Part shown: positions 7,498 to 15,793 of the stretch, in pieces | Layout of the letters: each line of letters opens with the position of its first letter | Numbering within the stretch: the first letter of the stretch is position 1 | DNA from: a beta proteobacterium AAP99 | Lineage (GTDB): Bacteria; Pseudomonadota; Gammaproteobacteria; Burkholderiales; Burkholderiaceae_C | Reading direction: 5' to 3' | Length of the DNA: 64,000 bases | Assembly (NCBI GenBank): GCA_001295775.1 | Contig: LJIA01000005.1 | Coordinates: 248,001-312,000 of the forward strand | Position numbers and translations under genes: made by a program | Notes under the pieces: model-generated | Told to the model about the DNA's origin: nothing | Databases searched by the model: none | Seen by the model: the letters and a program-made list of their open reading frames with translations, nothing else

Positions 7498-7950
7498 ATG
7501 AACGCCATCATCACTCGCCGCAATGTGCGCGACCCCTTCGCGCTGTTTGATTCCGTGCTCGACGATTTCTTCGCCCGCCCCGGCGCTGTGTCCGCCCCGC
7601 TGGCACGCGAAGGCCAGTCGCTCGTGGCCAAGGCCCGCATCGAAGTGGTGGAAAAGCCCGAAGCCTATGAAGTCCGCGCCGACCTGCCCGGCGTCAGCAA
7701 GGACGACATCGAGGTCGACGTGCACGAAGCCACCGTCTCGATCCGCGCCACCCGCAAGAGCGTGGGCGAGCAGAAGGACGGCGAGAAGATCCTGTTCTCC
7801 GAGCGCAGCTACGAAAGCTACGCCCGCACCTTCGAGCTGCCCCAGGCTGTGGACTCGGCCCGCGCCGAAGCCAAGTTCGAGAACGGCGTCCTGACCCTCA
7901 CGCTGCCGCGCGTGAATGCACCGCAGGTGAAGCGTTTGTCGGTTCAGTAA
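7498..7950 (+). CDS. Small heat-shock protein, Hsp20/alpha-crystallin family
   Basis: ATP-independent chaperone of 150 residues that holds unfolding proteins. The alpha-crystallin domain covers about 45-140: the start ARIEVVEKPEAYEVRADLPG, a middle strand pair around ILFSERSYESYARTFELP, and the signature AKFENGVLTLTLPR (about 125-138), a variant of the GVLT motif. The short tail VNAPQVKRLSVQ replaces the usual I-x-I anchor. A strong Shine-Dalgarno AAGGAGG (7484-7490) precedes the ATG, and a perfect hairpin terminator follows, so this is a monocistronic unit, probably under RpoH. Confidence 0.93.
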   Translation: MNAIITRRNVRDPFALFDSVLDDFFARPGAVSAPLAREGQSLVAKARIEVVEKPEAYEVRADLPGVSKDDIEVDVHEATVSIRATRKSVGEQKDGEKILFSERSYESYARTFELPQAVDSARAEAKFENGVLTLTLPRVNAPQVKRLSVQ

Positions 7951-7966
7951 CTCTGACTGCTTCAGC

Positions 7967-7996
7967 GCAAAAGGCCCGCTTCGGCGGGCCTTTTGC
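7967..7996 (+). terminator. Terminator after hsp20
   Basis: Perfect 13-bp stem GCAAAAGGCCCGC (7967-7979), TTCG tetraloop, and GCGGGCCTTTTGC (7984-7996). The A/T flanks let it act on either strand. It sits 17 nt after the hsp20 stop. Confidence 0.85.
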
Positions 7997-8042
7997 ATGG
8001 CTGCCGGCACGTGGCGGCGATGCGCAGCTAAAGTCGGCCCCT

Positions 8043-9158
8043 ATGTTTTCTCCAGACGACGAACGCTTCATGCGCATGGCCCTGGCCCAGGCCGAGGCGG
8101 CGCTCTATCTGACGAGCCCGAACCCGCGCGTGGGTTGCGTGCTGGTCAAGGACGGCACGGTGATCGGCGCGGGGCATACGCAGCGCGCGGGCGGGCCGCA
8201 TGCGGAGGTGATGGCCTTGCGCGCGGCGCGCGAGGCAGGGCATGACACGGCGGGCGCCACGGCCTATGTGACGCTGGAACCCTGCAACCACTTTGGCCGC
8301 ACGCCGCCCTGCAGCATGGCGCTGCTGGAGGCCGGCGTGGCGCGAGTGATTGCCGCCGTGGAAGACCCGCACCCCGCGGCGCAGGGCGGTCTGGCCCGGC
8401 TGCGCGATGCAGGTGTGGAGGTGCGCTGCGGTCTGCTGCGCGATGAAGCCACCGAGATCAACCGCGGCTTTCTGCGCCGCGCTCAGGGCGGGCTGCCCTG
8501 GGTGCGCGTGAAGGCGGCGGTGAGCCTGGATGGCCGCACGGCCCTGGCCAATGGCGTGAGCCAGTGGATCACCGGCGAGGCGGCGCGGGCCGACGGCCAC
8601 CACTGGCGGGCGAGGGCCTGTGCGGTGCTCTCGGGCATCGGCACCATCCGCAAGGATGATGCGCAGCTCAATGTGCGTGCGGTGGACACGCCGCGCCAGC
8701 CGCGCCGCATTCTGGTCGACAGCCGGCTGGAGGTCTCGCTGGAGGCGAAGCTGCTGCACTCGCATGGCGGGCCGGTGACGGTGCTGCACGTGAACCGGGA
8801 TGCAGACAAGGAAGCCGAGCTGCGCGACCGCGGCGTGCATCTGATCCAGATCCCGGAAGCGGCCAACAAGCCGGGCAAGGTGGATCTGCGCGCGGCCATT
8901 CAGGCGCTGGCCGATGAAGGCCTGAACGAAATCCACGTGGAAGGCGGCGGCAAGCTCAATGGCTCATTGATTGCCGCCGGCGTGGTGGATGAGCTGCTGG
9001 TCTATGTGGCGCCGCGCCTGCTCGGCGAAGGCCCGGGCATTGCGGAGCAGCCGGCCTACGCCCTGCTGGGCGATGCGCCGCAACTGCAGTTGCACTCCGC
9101 GCAGGTGATTGGCGAGGACGTGCGCATTCTGGCGCGCTTTCGGACGCCGCAGGGCTGA
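8043..9158 (+). CDS. ribD: Bifunctional diaminohydroxyphosphoribosylaminopyrimidine deaminase / 5-amino-6-(5-phosphoribosylamino)uracil reductase
   Basis: Catalyses two consecutive early steps of riboflavin synthesis. The 371-residue length is typical. The N-terminal deaminase has the zinc motif HAE (53-55) and PCNHFGRTPPC (80-90, Cys81 and Cys90). The C-terminal NADPH-dependent reductase begins near PWVRVKAAVSLDGRTAL and includes ILVDSRLEV and the EIHVEGGGKLNGSLI loop. The start ATG at 8043 follows the hsp20 terminator. The next gene begins 6 nt after the stop and is probably co-transcribed. Other rib genes are outside the window. Confidence 0.97.
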   Translation: MFSPDDERFMRMALAQAEAALYLTSPNPRVGCVLVKDGTVIGAGHTQRAGGPHAEVMALRAAREAGHDTAGATAYVTLEPCNHFGRTPPCSMALLEAGVARVIAAVEDPHPAAQGGLARLRDAGVEVRCGLLRDEATEINRGFLRRAQGGLPWVRVKAAVSLDGRTALANGVSQWITGEAARADGHHWRARACAVLSGIGTIRKDDAQLNVRAVDTPRQPRRILVDSRLEVSLEAKLLHSHGGPVTVLHVNRDADKEAELRDRGVHLIQIPEAANKPGKVDLRAAIQALADEGLNEIHVEGGGKLNGSLIAAGVVDELLVYVAPRLLGEGPGIAEQPAYALLGDAPQLQLHSAQVIGEDVRILARFRTPQG

Positions 9159-9164
9159 GCGCCC

Positions 9165-9716
9165 ATGCGCACACGCTGGCTGGTGTTCTGGTGGGTGCTG
9201 CTGTTCGGTGCAGTCCTGGCTGGCCTGTATTGGGGGCGGCCGATCATGGACAAGATTGGTGCGCACCTGTTCGTGATCCTGATGGCTGGCTTGGGGATCG
9301 GCCTGGGGGTGCTGACCGTGATCAGCGCGCCGCGCGTGTATCTGACCATCAAGGTGGCGGCGCTCAAGGATTTCTCCAGCCGCTACGTGGACTTCCAGGG
9401 CGAGGTGCTGCGCCTGCATGACGACGGCGAAGCACCCTGGCTGGATGCGCGCGACGTGCACCGGGTGCTGGGCCTGCGGGTGGAGCGCCTGCCCCGCGGC
9501 TGGCCGGAAGACCACTTCCGTGTGTTCAATGCCAAGGAGGCCGGCTATTCGCTCCTGGGCTTGCAGAAACTGGTGGCACCGCTGTCCAACCGCACCGGTG
9601 CAGCCCTGCTGCGCTGGTTCGAATTCGAGGTGCTGCGCCCCTGGCTCAAGCATCATCAGGTGCGCATCGAGGAGCCGATCCACCACAAGCCGCCGCGGCC
9701 CGGCGAGTGGAGCTGA
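9165..9716 (+). CDS. Membrane-anchored protein with a BRO-N-like (phage antirepressor) domain
   Basis: Protein of 183 residues. Two transmembrane helices (about 5-23 and 34-54) precede a soluble domain. The soluble part resembles the BRO-N/antirepressor fold: VDFQGEVLRLHDDGEAPWL, ARDVHRVLGLRVERL (the usual A-x-D-V...L-G helix) and the terminal helix pair GYSLLGLQKLVA then ALLRWFEFEVLRPWL, which mirrors the F-x-x-W-V...V-L-P ending of phage antirepressors. The family call is by eye. It starts 6 nt after ribD, so it is probably in that operon. A membrane anchor on such a domain is unusual. The function is unknown, and a specific DNA-binding role is not claimed. Confidence 0.6.
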   Translation: MRTRWLVFWWVLLFGAVLAGLYWGRPIMDKIGAHLFVILMAGLGIGLGVLTVISAPRVYLTIKVAALKDFSSRYVDFQGEVLRLHDDGEAPWLDARDVHRVLGLRVERLPRGWPEDHFRVFNAKEAGYSLLGLQKLVAPLSNRTGAALLRWFEFEVLRPWLKHHQVRIEEPIHHKPPRPGEWS

Positions 9717-9773
9717 ACGGGCCGGATTGAGCACGCAAACTGCACGCTGATCGCTCCCCTGTTTTGGGTGAGC

Positions 9774-9799
9774 TTGCGTCACACACCCCTCCATATACT
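9774..9799 (+). promoter_or_regulatory. Tentative promoter for the alpha-2-macroglobulin gene
   Basis: TATACT (9794-9799) is a good -10 hexamer 27 nt before the start codon. TTGCGT (9774-9779) is a possible -35, but the 14-nt spacer is short. GGGAGGG (9812-9818) is the Shine-Dalgarno for the GTG start at 9826. Confidence 0.3.
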
Positions 9800-9825
9800 G
9801 CCCCGCAGATCGGGAGGGATCCAAC

Positions 9826-12800
9826 GTGTTTCATGTCAGCAAGCTGCTGGCCGGCGCAGGCATTGCGCTGGCCCTGTGTTCGTCTGCACTGCCGGCCGCG
9901 CAGGCCGCGAGCATCACCCGCTTCACGCCGCAGGGCGAGATCATCGAAGTGCGCCAGGTGGTGGCCAAGTTCTCGGAATCCATGGTGCGCTTTGGCGACC
10001 CCAAGGCCGCGGATCCGTTCAATGTGGATTGCGTGGCGCCCGGCGCGGGCCGCTGGATCGATGACACCACCTGGTCCTACGACTTCACCGAAGACCTGCC
10101 GGCCGGCACGCGCTGCAGCTTCGCGCTCAAGCCGGAGACCAAGACGCTCGCCGGCAATGCGCTGACGGGCACCACGCGATTCGCCTTCGATACCGGCGGC
10201 CCCTATCTGCGGACCAGCCGCCCGTACCGGGAGGCCGGGAGCATCGACGAGCACCAGGTCTTTCTGCTCACCCTGTCCGGCCCCGCGGTGCCGGAGTCGA
10301 TCACCGCCTCGGCCTACTGCCAGATCGAGGGCGTGGCCGACCGCGTGCCGCTGAAGCTGTTCGCGGGCAAGCAGCGTGACGAGTATCTCGATGCCGCCTA
10401 CTGGTGGCGCCGCAGCAAGGACAAGCCCAACAAGGAAGAAGCCGCGCGCCGCCAGCGCGACGAAGCCCGCACGGTGGTGGCGCAGTGTGCGCAGGCCGCC
10501 GGCCCCAAGGCCAAGGTGTCGCTGGTCTGGGGCCCTGGTGTGAAGACCGCCTCGGGCGTGGCCACGACCAAGACGCAGGTCTACAGCTTCACGGTGCGCG
10601 AACCCTTCACGGCCAGCATGACCTGCACGCGCGAGAACGCGCAAGCGCCCTGCACGCCCATCCTGCCGATCACGGTGCAGTTCAGTGCCGGCGTGCCGCG
10701 TGACATGGCTGAGAAGTTCCGGCTCAAGACCCCGGACGGCACGCGCAAGCCTGACCTGCCCAAGGATGACCGCGGTGCGATCAACCAGATCAACTTCGCG
10801 CCGCCCCTGCCCGAAGCGGCAGAGCTGGTGATCGAGGCGCCGGGTGAACTGAAGGACGAATCCGGCCGCACGCTGGCCAACGCCAGCTTCTTTCCGCTGA
10901 AGACCAAGACCGCAGACGCCCCGCCGCTGGCCAAGTTCGCCAGCGGCGTGTTCGGCGTGCTGGAGTTCAACAACGCCCCGGCCCTGCCCGTGACCGTGCG
11001 GCGCATCGAGCTGCCCAAGGGCGCCGCCAGCCCAAACGTGCGGCGCATGAAGGTGGATGACGACGCCAAGATCCTTGAGTGGCTGGCAACCCTGCGCGGC
11101 TACGACCGAACCGACGCACCCTACAACGCCGACAGCCGCGACCGCTCCATGCTCAAGGGTCAGGGGGCCGAAGTCATCCCGCTGCCTGCGCCCAAGACGG
11201 AACCCAAGGGTGACGCCTACCCCTTCGAGGTGGTGGGCGTGCCCTTCAAGGATCCGGGCTTCTATGTGGTGGAGTTGGAGAGCCTGAAGCTCGGCGAGTC
11301 CTTGCTGGCGCGCAAGCAGCCGATGTTCGTGCGGACATCGAGCCTCGTCACCAACATGGCGGTGCACTTCCGGCTCGGCCATGAGAACGCCGCGGTGTGG
11401 GTGACAAGCCTCGACAAGGCACAGGCCATGGCCGATGCCGAGGTACGCATCACGGACTGCAACGGCAAGCGCGTCTGGCAGGGTGCCACCGACAAGGACG
11501 GCATTGCCCGCGTGCCGCTGGCCCTGGAGAACCCGCGCTGCGGCCGGGGCAACGACTACGACGCCCCGCGCTATCTGGTCAGCGCACGCAAGAAGTTGCC
11601 GGATGGCCGTACGGACATGGCCTTTGTGCTGTCCACCTGGAATCAGGGCATCGAGACCTGGCGCTTCAATCTGCCCACAGGCTGGGAGCGCACGGGCAAG
11701 CTGCGCGGCCACGCGGTGCTCGACCGCGATCTGCTGCGCGCCGGCGAGACGGTGTCGCTCAAGGCCTACCTGCGCACCGAAACCAGCCGCGGCCTGAACC
11801 TGCTGCCGGTGGAGCGCCTGCCCAAGACCGTGAAGATCACGCACCAGGGCTCACAGCAGGAGTTCGTGCTGCCGCTGGCGTGGACGGGATCGCGCTTTGG
11901 CACGGCCAGCTGGGTGATTCCGAAGGACGCCAAGCTGGGTCGCTACTCGATGACCGTGCAGGTACCGCCGGCCACGCCCATCGCTGGCGCCCGAAAGCCC
12001 CGCAATGCGGACATGGATGATGACGAGTCCGGCCCCGGCGTACGCACGATGGAGCTGGGCATGCTGCGCGTGGAGGAATTCCGCCTGCCCACCATGACCG
12101 GCCGCATCCGCCCCGCCGCCAAGGACGCCAAGACGCCCGCACCCGCCGTGCTGGTGAACCCGCGCGAACTGCCGGTGGCCGTGAATCTGGACTATCTCTC
12201 CGGCGGGCCGGCGGCAAACCACCCGGTGCGGGTGTCCGCCATGCTGCGCGATGCCGGCGTGGACTTTGCGGACTACGACGGCTTTGCCTTTGCCCAGGAG
12301 CGCCGCCGCAGTGATGAAGAAGGCGAGCAAGCGCCGCCGCAGCGCATCGTGGCCAACAAGCTGCCGCTCACGCTCAACAAGGGCGGCACGGGTACGGTCA
12401 CGCTCAAGGACCTGCCGGCCGTCAAGCGCGCCAGCGATCTGGTGCTTGAAGCCACCTATGCCGACGCCAATGGCGAGGTGCAGACCTTGAGCCACACGGC
12501 CCGCGTCTGGCCAGCCGGCGTGGTGGTGGGCATCAAGGTGGGCGGCTGGGTGAGTGTGGGCTCCGCGCTTGCCGGGCAGGTACTGGTACTCGATACCGCG
12601 GGCAAGCCGGTGGCGGGCAAGGCCATCGAGGTGGACGCCACGCTGCGCAACACCCAGAGCTACCGCAAGCGCCTGGTGGGCGGCTTCTACGCCTACGACA
12701 ACACCGAGAACAGCAAGAGCTTGGGCACCGTGTGCAAGGGCAAGACGGATGCGCGCGGTCTCGTGCTCTGCGAGATCGACCTGAAGGAAGCCGGCAACAT

Positions 12801-15678
12801 CGAACTCACGGCCAGCAGCCGCGACGACGCCGGCAACACGGCCAGCAGCTCCACCTCGGTGTGGGTGACGCGCCGCGGCGAACTCTGGTTCGACAACGAC
12901 AACCATGACCGCATGGACCTGCTGCCGGAAAAGCGCCGCTACAAGCCGGGCGAGACGGCCAAGTTCCAGGTGCGCATGCCCTTCCGCTTTGCCACGGCGC
13001 TGGTGTCGGTAGAGCGTGAAGGCCTGATCGAGACCCGCGTGGTGCGCATCAATGGCCGCGACCCGACGGTGGAAGTGCCCATCAAGCCCGAGTACGGCCC
13101 GAACGTGTACGTGAGCGTGCTGGCCGTGCGCGAACGCCTGCGCGAGGTGCCCTGGTACAGCTTCTTCCAGTGGGGCTGGAAGGCGCCGGTGGAGTGGTGG
13201 CACGAGTGGCGCGAGTACCGCAACACGCCTCAGCCCGATGCGCTGGTGGACCTGACCAAGCCCGCCTTCAAACTGGGCATTGCCGAGATTAGCGTCGGCC
13301 TGCAAGCCAATGAACTCAAGGTGGCCGTCACGCCGGACAAGGACACCTATGCCGTGCGCGGCCAGGCCAAGGTCAAGGTGAAGGTGACTGACCCCAACGG
13401 CAAGCCCCTGCCGGCCGGCACCACGGTGGCCTTTGCGGCGGTGGATCAGGCCCTGCTCGAACTCTCGCCCAACACCAGCTGGAAACTGCTGGACGCGATG
13501 ATGGCGCGGCGCGACTACGGCATGGAGACCTTCACCGCGCAGATGTACGTGGTGGGCAAGCGGCACTTCGGCAAGAAGGCGGCGCCTCCGGGCGGTGGCG
13601 GCGGCCAGGGGCAGACGCGCGAGCTGTTTGACACCCTGCTGCTCTGGAACCCGGCGGTGACGCTGGACACCAACAGCGAAGCCACCCTCACCGTACCGCT
13701 CAATGACAGCCTGACCAGCTTTGCGCTGGTAGCCATTGCCGACGGCGATGCCACGGGTAACTACGCGCTCTTCGGCACGGGGCGCACCAACATCCGCGTC
13801 ACGCAGGATCTGCAGATCGTCTCCGGCCTGCCGCCCCTGGCGCGCGAGGGCGACACCTACAACGCCGGCATCACCCTGCGCAACACCACCAAGCGCGAGA
13901 TGAACGTCGAGGTCACCGGCAAGGCCGGCGATGCGGCGCTGGAGCGCAAGCAGCTCAAGCTCGCACCGGAAAGCGCGCAGGAGATCAGCTGGCCGCACAC
14001 GCCGGGCACGGTGGACCGGGTGGACTGGGAGATCGCCGCGCGCGAACTGAACGCCCCCGCCGGCGCCAACGGGGCGGCGGACCGCATCAAGCTGGCCCAG
14101 CGCATTGTGCCGGCTGTGCCCTACACGGTGCAGCAGGCCACGCTGCTGCGGGTGGACGGCACGATCAGCCTGCCGGCCACACCACCGGCCGACGCCCTGC
14201 CGGGCAAGGCGCGCATCGACGTGAGCCTCGTGGATTCCCTGGCCAAGCCCATGCCGGGCGTGCGCCGCTTCTTCGAGGAATACCCCTTCATCTGCCTGGA
14301 GCAGAAGACCAGCAAGTCCATCGGCCTGCGCGACACCAAGCTCTGGGACGGCATCATGGCCCAGCTGCCGCTGTATCTGGATGCCGATGGCCTGGCGGCC
14401 TACTTCCCCGGCGGCCGGGGCTACGACGTGCTCACCAGCTACGTGCTGGCCGCCAGCCACGAGGTGGGCTGGGCGATTCCGGCGGAAAGCCTGTCGCGCA
14501 TGCAGCAGGGCCTGATCCAGTTCGTGGACGGCAAGCTGGAGCGGCCCTTCTGGTCACCGCGCGGCGATCTGGAAGCACGCAAGATCGCCGCGATCGAGGC
14601 CCTGTCGCGCCGCGGCGCCGCACGGCCCGAGATGCTCGACAGCATCCGTCTGAACGCCAACCTCTGGCCCACACATCAGGTCATCGACTTGGTCAGCATC
14701 CTGCGCCGCATGCCCAACGTGAAGGACCGCGACGCGAAACTGGCCGAGGCCTACCAGGTGCTGCGCAGCCGCCTGAACACCCAGGGCACGCGACTGGGCT
14801 TCTCCACCGAGAAGGACGACTACTGGTGGTGGCTCATGATCAACGGCGACGCCAACATGGCACGCCTGCTGCTCGCCGTGATGACCGACCCCGCCTGGAA
14901 GGACGACGTTGGCCGCATCGTGCAGGGCACCCTGCAGCGCCAGCAGCGCGGCGCCTGGCTCACCACCACGGCCAACCTCTGGGGCGGCCTGGCCATCGAG
15001 AAGTTCGGCCGCACGTTTGAATCCGCCCGGGTGGAAGGCACAACCAGTGCGCAGCTGGGCAGCGCGCCCGCACAGAGCGTGGCCTGGCGGCAGGACTGGG
15101 TGGCGCCGATGCGCTTTGCCTGGGGCGAGAAGCCGGACCCGAATGCGCAGATCAAGGTGACGCACGCCGGGCAAGGCGCGCCCTGGGCCACGGTGGCCAG
15201 CGTGGCCGCGGTGGAGCTGAAGAAGCCCTTCACCAGCGGCTACCGCATCACCAAGACGGTCACGCCCCAGGACCCGAAGGTGCCGGGCAGCTTGAGCAAG
15301 GGCGACGTGCTGCGCGTGAAGATCGAGATCGACGCGCAGACCGACATGACCTGGGTAGTGATCCAGGACCCGATCCCCACCGGCGCCACAATCCTGGGCA
15401 GCGGCCTGGGCCGCGATAGCGCGATCGAATCGCAGGAGAGCAGCGAGGCGCAGGAGCAGACCTGGCGCTGGGACGGCCCGATGCTGGCCTATGTGGAGCG
15501 TCTTTTCGAGGGCTACCGGGCTTATTACGAGTTTGTACCCAAGGGCAAGTTCACCGTGGAGTACACGGTGCGCCTGAACAGCACCGGCACCTTTGCGTTA
15601 CCGCCCACACGGGTGGAGGCGATGTATGCGCCGGAGATGTTTGGGGAGAGTCCAAATGCGAAGGTGGTGGTGAAGTGA
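9826..15678 (+). CDS. Bacterial alpha-2-macroglobulin (thioester-containing, YfhM-like)
   Basis: Giant 1950-residue periplasmic protease trap. A GTG start at 9826, with GGGAGGG 8 nt upstream, gives a signal peptide ending AAQA (about residue 27). The LALC sequence is not a proper lipobox, so a soluble or periplasmic form is likely rather than the lipoprotein found in E. coli. The thioester motif is intact: EYPFICLEQ, with Cys1490 and Gln1493. It is followed by the alpha-helical toroid (repeated helices around 1500-1800) and a C-terminal receptor-like beta domain (TDMTWVVIQDPIPTGA). Many MG beta-domains precede it, and a Gly-rich loop (APPGGGGGQGQ, about 1258) lies in the region after the bait. 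pbpC follows within about 115 nt, the conserved pairing thought to couple protease trapping to cell-wall repair. Confidence 0.95.
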   Translation: MFHVSKLLAGAGIALALCSSALPAAQAASITRFTPQGEIIEVRQVVAKFSESMVRFGDPKAADPFNVDCVAPGAGRWIDDTTWSYDFTEDLPAGTRCSFALKPETKTLAGNALTGTTRFAFDTGGPYLRTSRPYREAGSIDEHQVFLLTLSGPAVPESITASAYCQIEGVADRVPLKLFAGKQRDEYLDAAYWWRRSKDKPNKEEAARRQRDEARTVVAQCAQAAGPKAKVSLVWGPGVKTASGVATTKTQVYSFTVREPFTASMTCTRENAQAPCTPILPITVQFSAGVPRDMAEKFRLKTPDGTRKPDLPKDDRGAINQINFAPPLPEAAELVIEAPGELKDESGRTLANASFFPLKTKTADAPPLAKFASGVFGVLEFNNAPALPVTVRRIELPKGAASPNVRRMKVDDDAKILEWLATLRGYDRTDAPYNADSRDRSMLKGQGAEVIPLPAPKTEPKGDAYPFEVVGVPFKDPGFYVVELESLKLGESLLARKQPMFVRTSSLVTNMAVHFRLGHENAAVWVTSLDKAQAMADAEVRITDCNGKRVWQGATDKDGIARVPLALENPRCGRGNDYDAPRYLVSARKKLPDGRTDMAFVLSTWNQGIETWRFNLPTGWERTGKLRGHAVLDRDLLRAGETVSLKAYLRTETSRGLNLLPVERLPKTVKITHQGSQQEFVLPLAWTGSRFGTASWVIPKDAKLGRYSMTVQVPPATPIAGARKPRNADMDDDESGPGVRTMELGMLRVEEFRLPTMTGRIRPAAKDAKTPAPAVLVNPRELPVAVNLDYLSGGPAANHPVRVSAMLRDAGVDFADYDGFAFAQERRRSDEEGEQAPPQRIVANKLPLTLNKGGTGTVTLKDLPAVKRASDLVLEATYADANGEVQTLSHTARVWPAGVVVGIKVGGWVSVGSALAGQVLVLDTAGKPVAGKAIEVDATLRNTQSYRKRLVGGFYAYDNTENSKSLGTVCKGKTDARGLVLCEIDLKEAGNIELTASSRDDAGNTASSSTSVWVTRRGELWFDNDNHDRMDLLPEKRRYKPGETAKFQVRMPFRFATALVSVEREGLIETRVVRINGRDPTVEVPIKPEYGPNVYVSVLAVRERLREVPWYSFFQWGWKAPVEWWHEWREYRNTPQPDALVDLTKPAFKLGIAEISVGLQANELKVAVTPDKDTYAVRGQAKVKVKVTDPNGKPLPAGTTVAFAAVDQALLELSPNTSWKLLDAMMARRDYGMETFTAQMYVVGKRHFGKKAAPPGGGGGQGQTRELFDTLLLWNPAVTLDTNSEATLTVPLNDSLTSFALVAIADGDATGNYALFGTGRTNIRVTQDLQIVSGLPPLAREGDTYNAGITLRNTTKREMNVEVTGKAGDAALERKQLKLAPESAQEISWPHTPGTVDRVDWEIAARELNAPAGANGAADRIKLAQRIVPAVPYTVQQATLLRVDGTISLPATPPADALPGKARIDVSLVDSLAKPMPGVRRFFEEYPFICLEQKTSKSIGLRDTKLWDGIMAQLPLYLDADGLAAYFPGGRGYDVLTSYVLAASHEVGWAIPAESLSRMQQGLIQFVDGKLERPFWSPRGDLEARKIAAIEALSRRGAARPEMLDSIRLNANLWPTHQVIDLVSILRRMPNVKDRDAKLAEAYQVLRSRLNTQGTRLGFSTEKDDYWWWLMINGDANMARLLLAVMTDPAWKDDVGRIVQGTLQRQQRGAWLTTTANLWGGLAIEKFGRTFESARVEGTTSAQLGSAPAQSVAWRQDWVAPMRFAWGEKPDPNAQIKVTHAGQGAPWATVASVAAVELKKPFTSGYRITKTVTPQDPKVPGSLSKGDVLRVKIEIDAQTDMTWVVIQDPIPTGATILGSGLGRDSAIESQESSEAQEQTWRWDGPMLAYVERLFEGYRAYYEFVPKGKFTVEYTVRLNSTGTFALPPTRVEAMYAPEMFGESPNAKVVVK

Positions 15679-15793
15679 AAGGGGCCGCGGCGGTGCTGTG
15701 CGATGCGAGAACCGTGTCGTGCGATGGCTTGTCGCGCGGAAGGGTCGGTTTCGCACTCGTGGCATTCGCAGGCGCTGCGCGAGGATGCGAGCC

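Noticed and set aside
9165-9716. Prophage remnant
   Set aside because: Only a BRO-N-like domain is present; no integrase, capsid, lysis or attachment site is nearby, and the gene is in a riboflavin context.
9646-11844. Long minus-strand ORF of 732 residues over the alpha-2-macroglobulin gene, and similar ones at 11851-14460 and 15875-18184
   Set aside because: They are antisense to strongly supported genes, have His/Arg/Gly/Ala-biased translations typical of high-GC shadow frames, and show no motifs.
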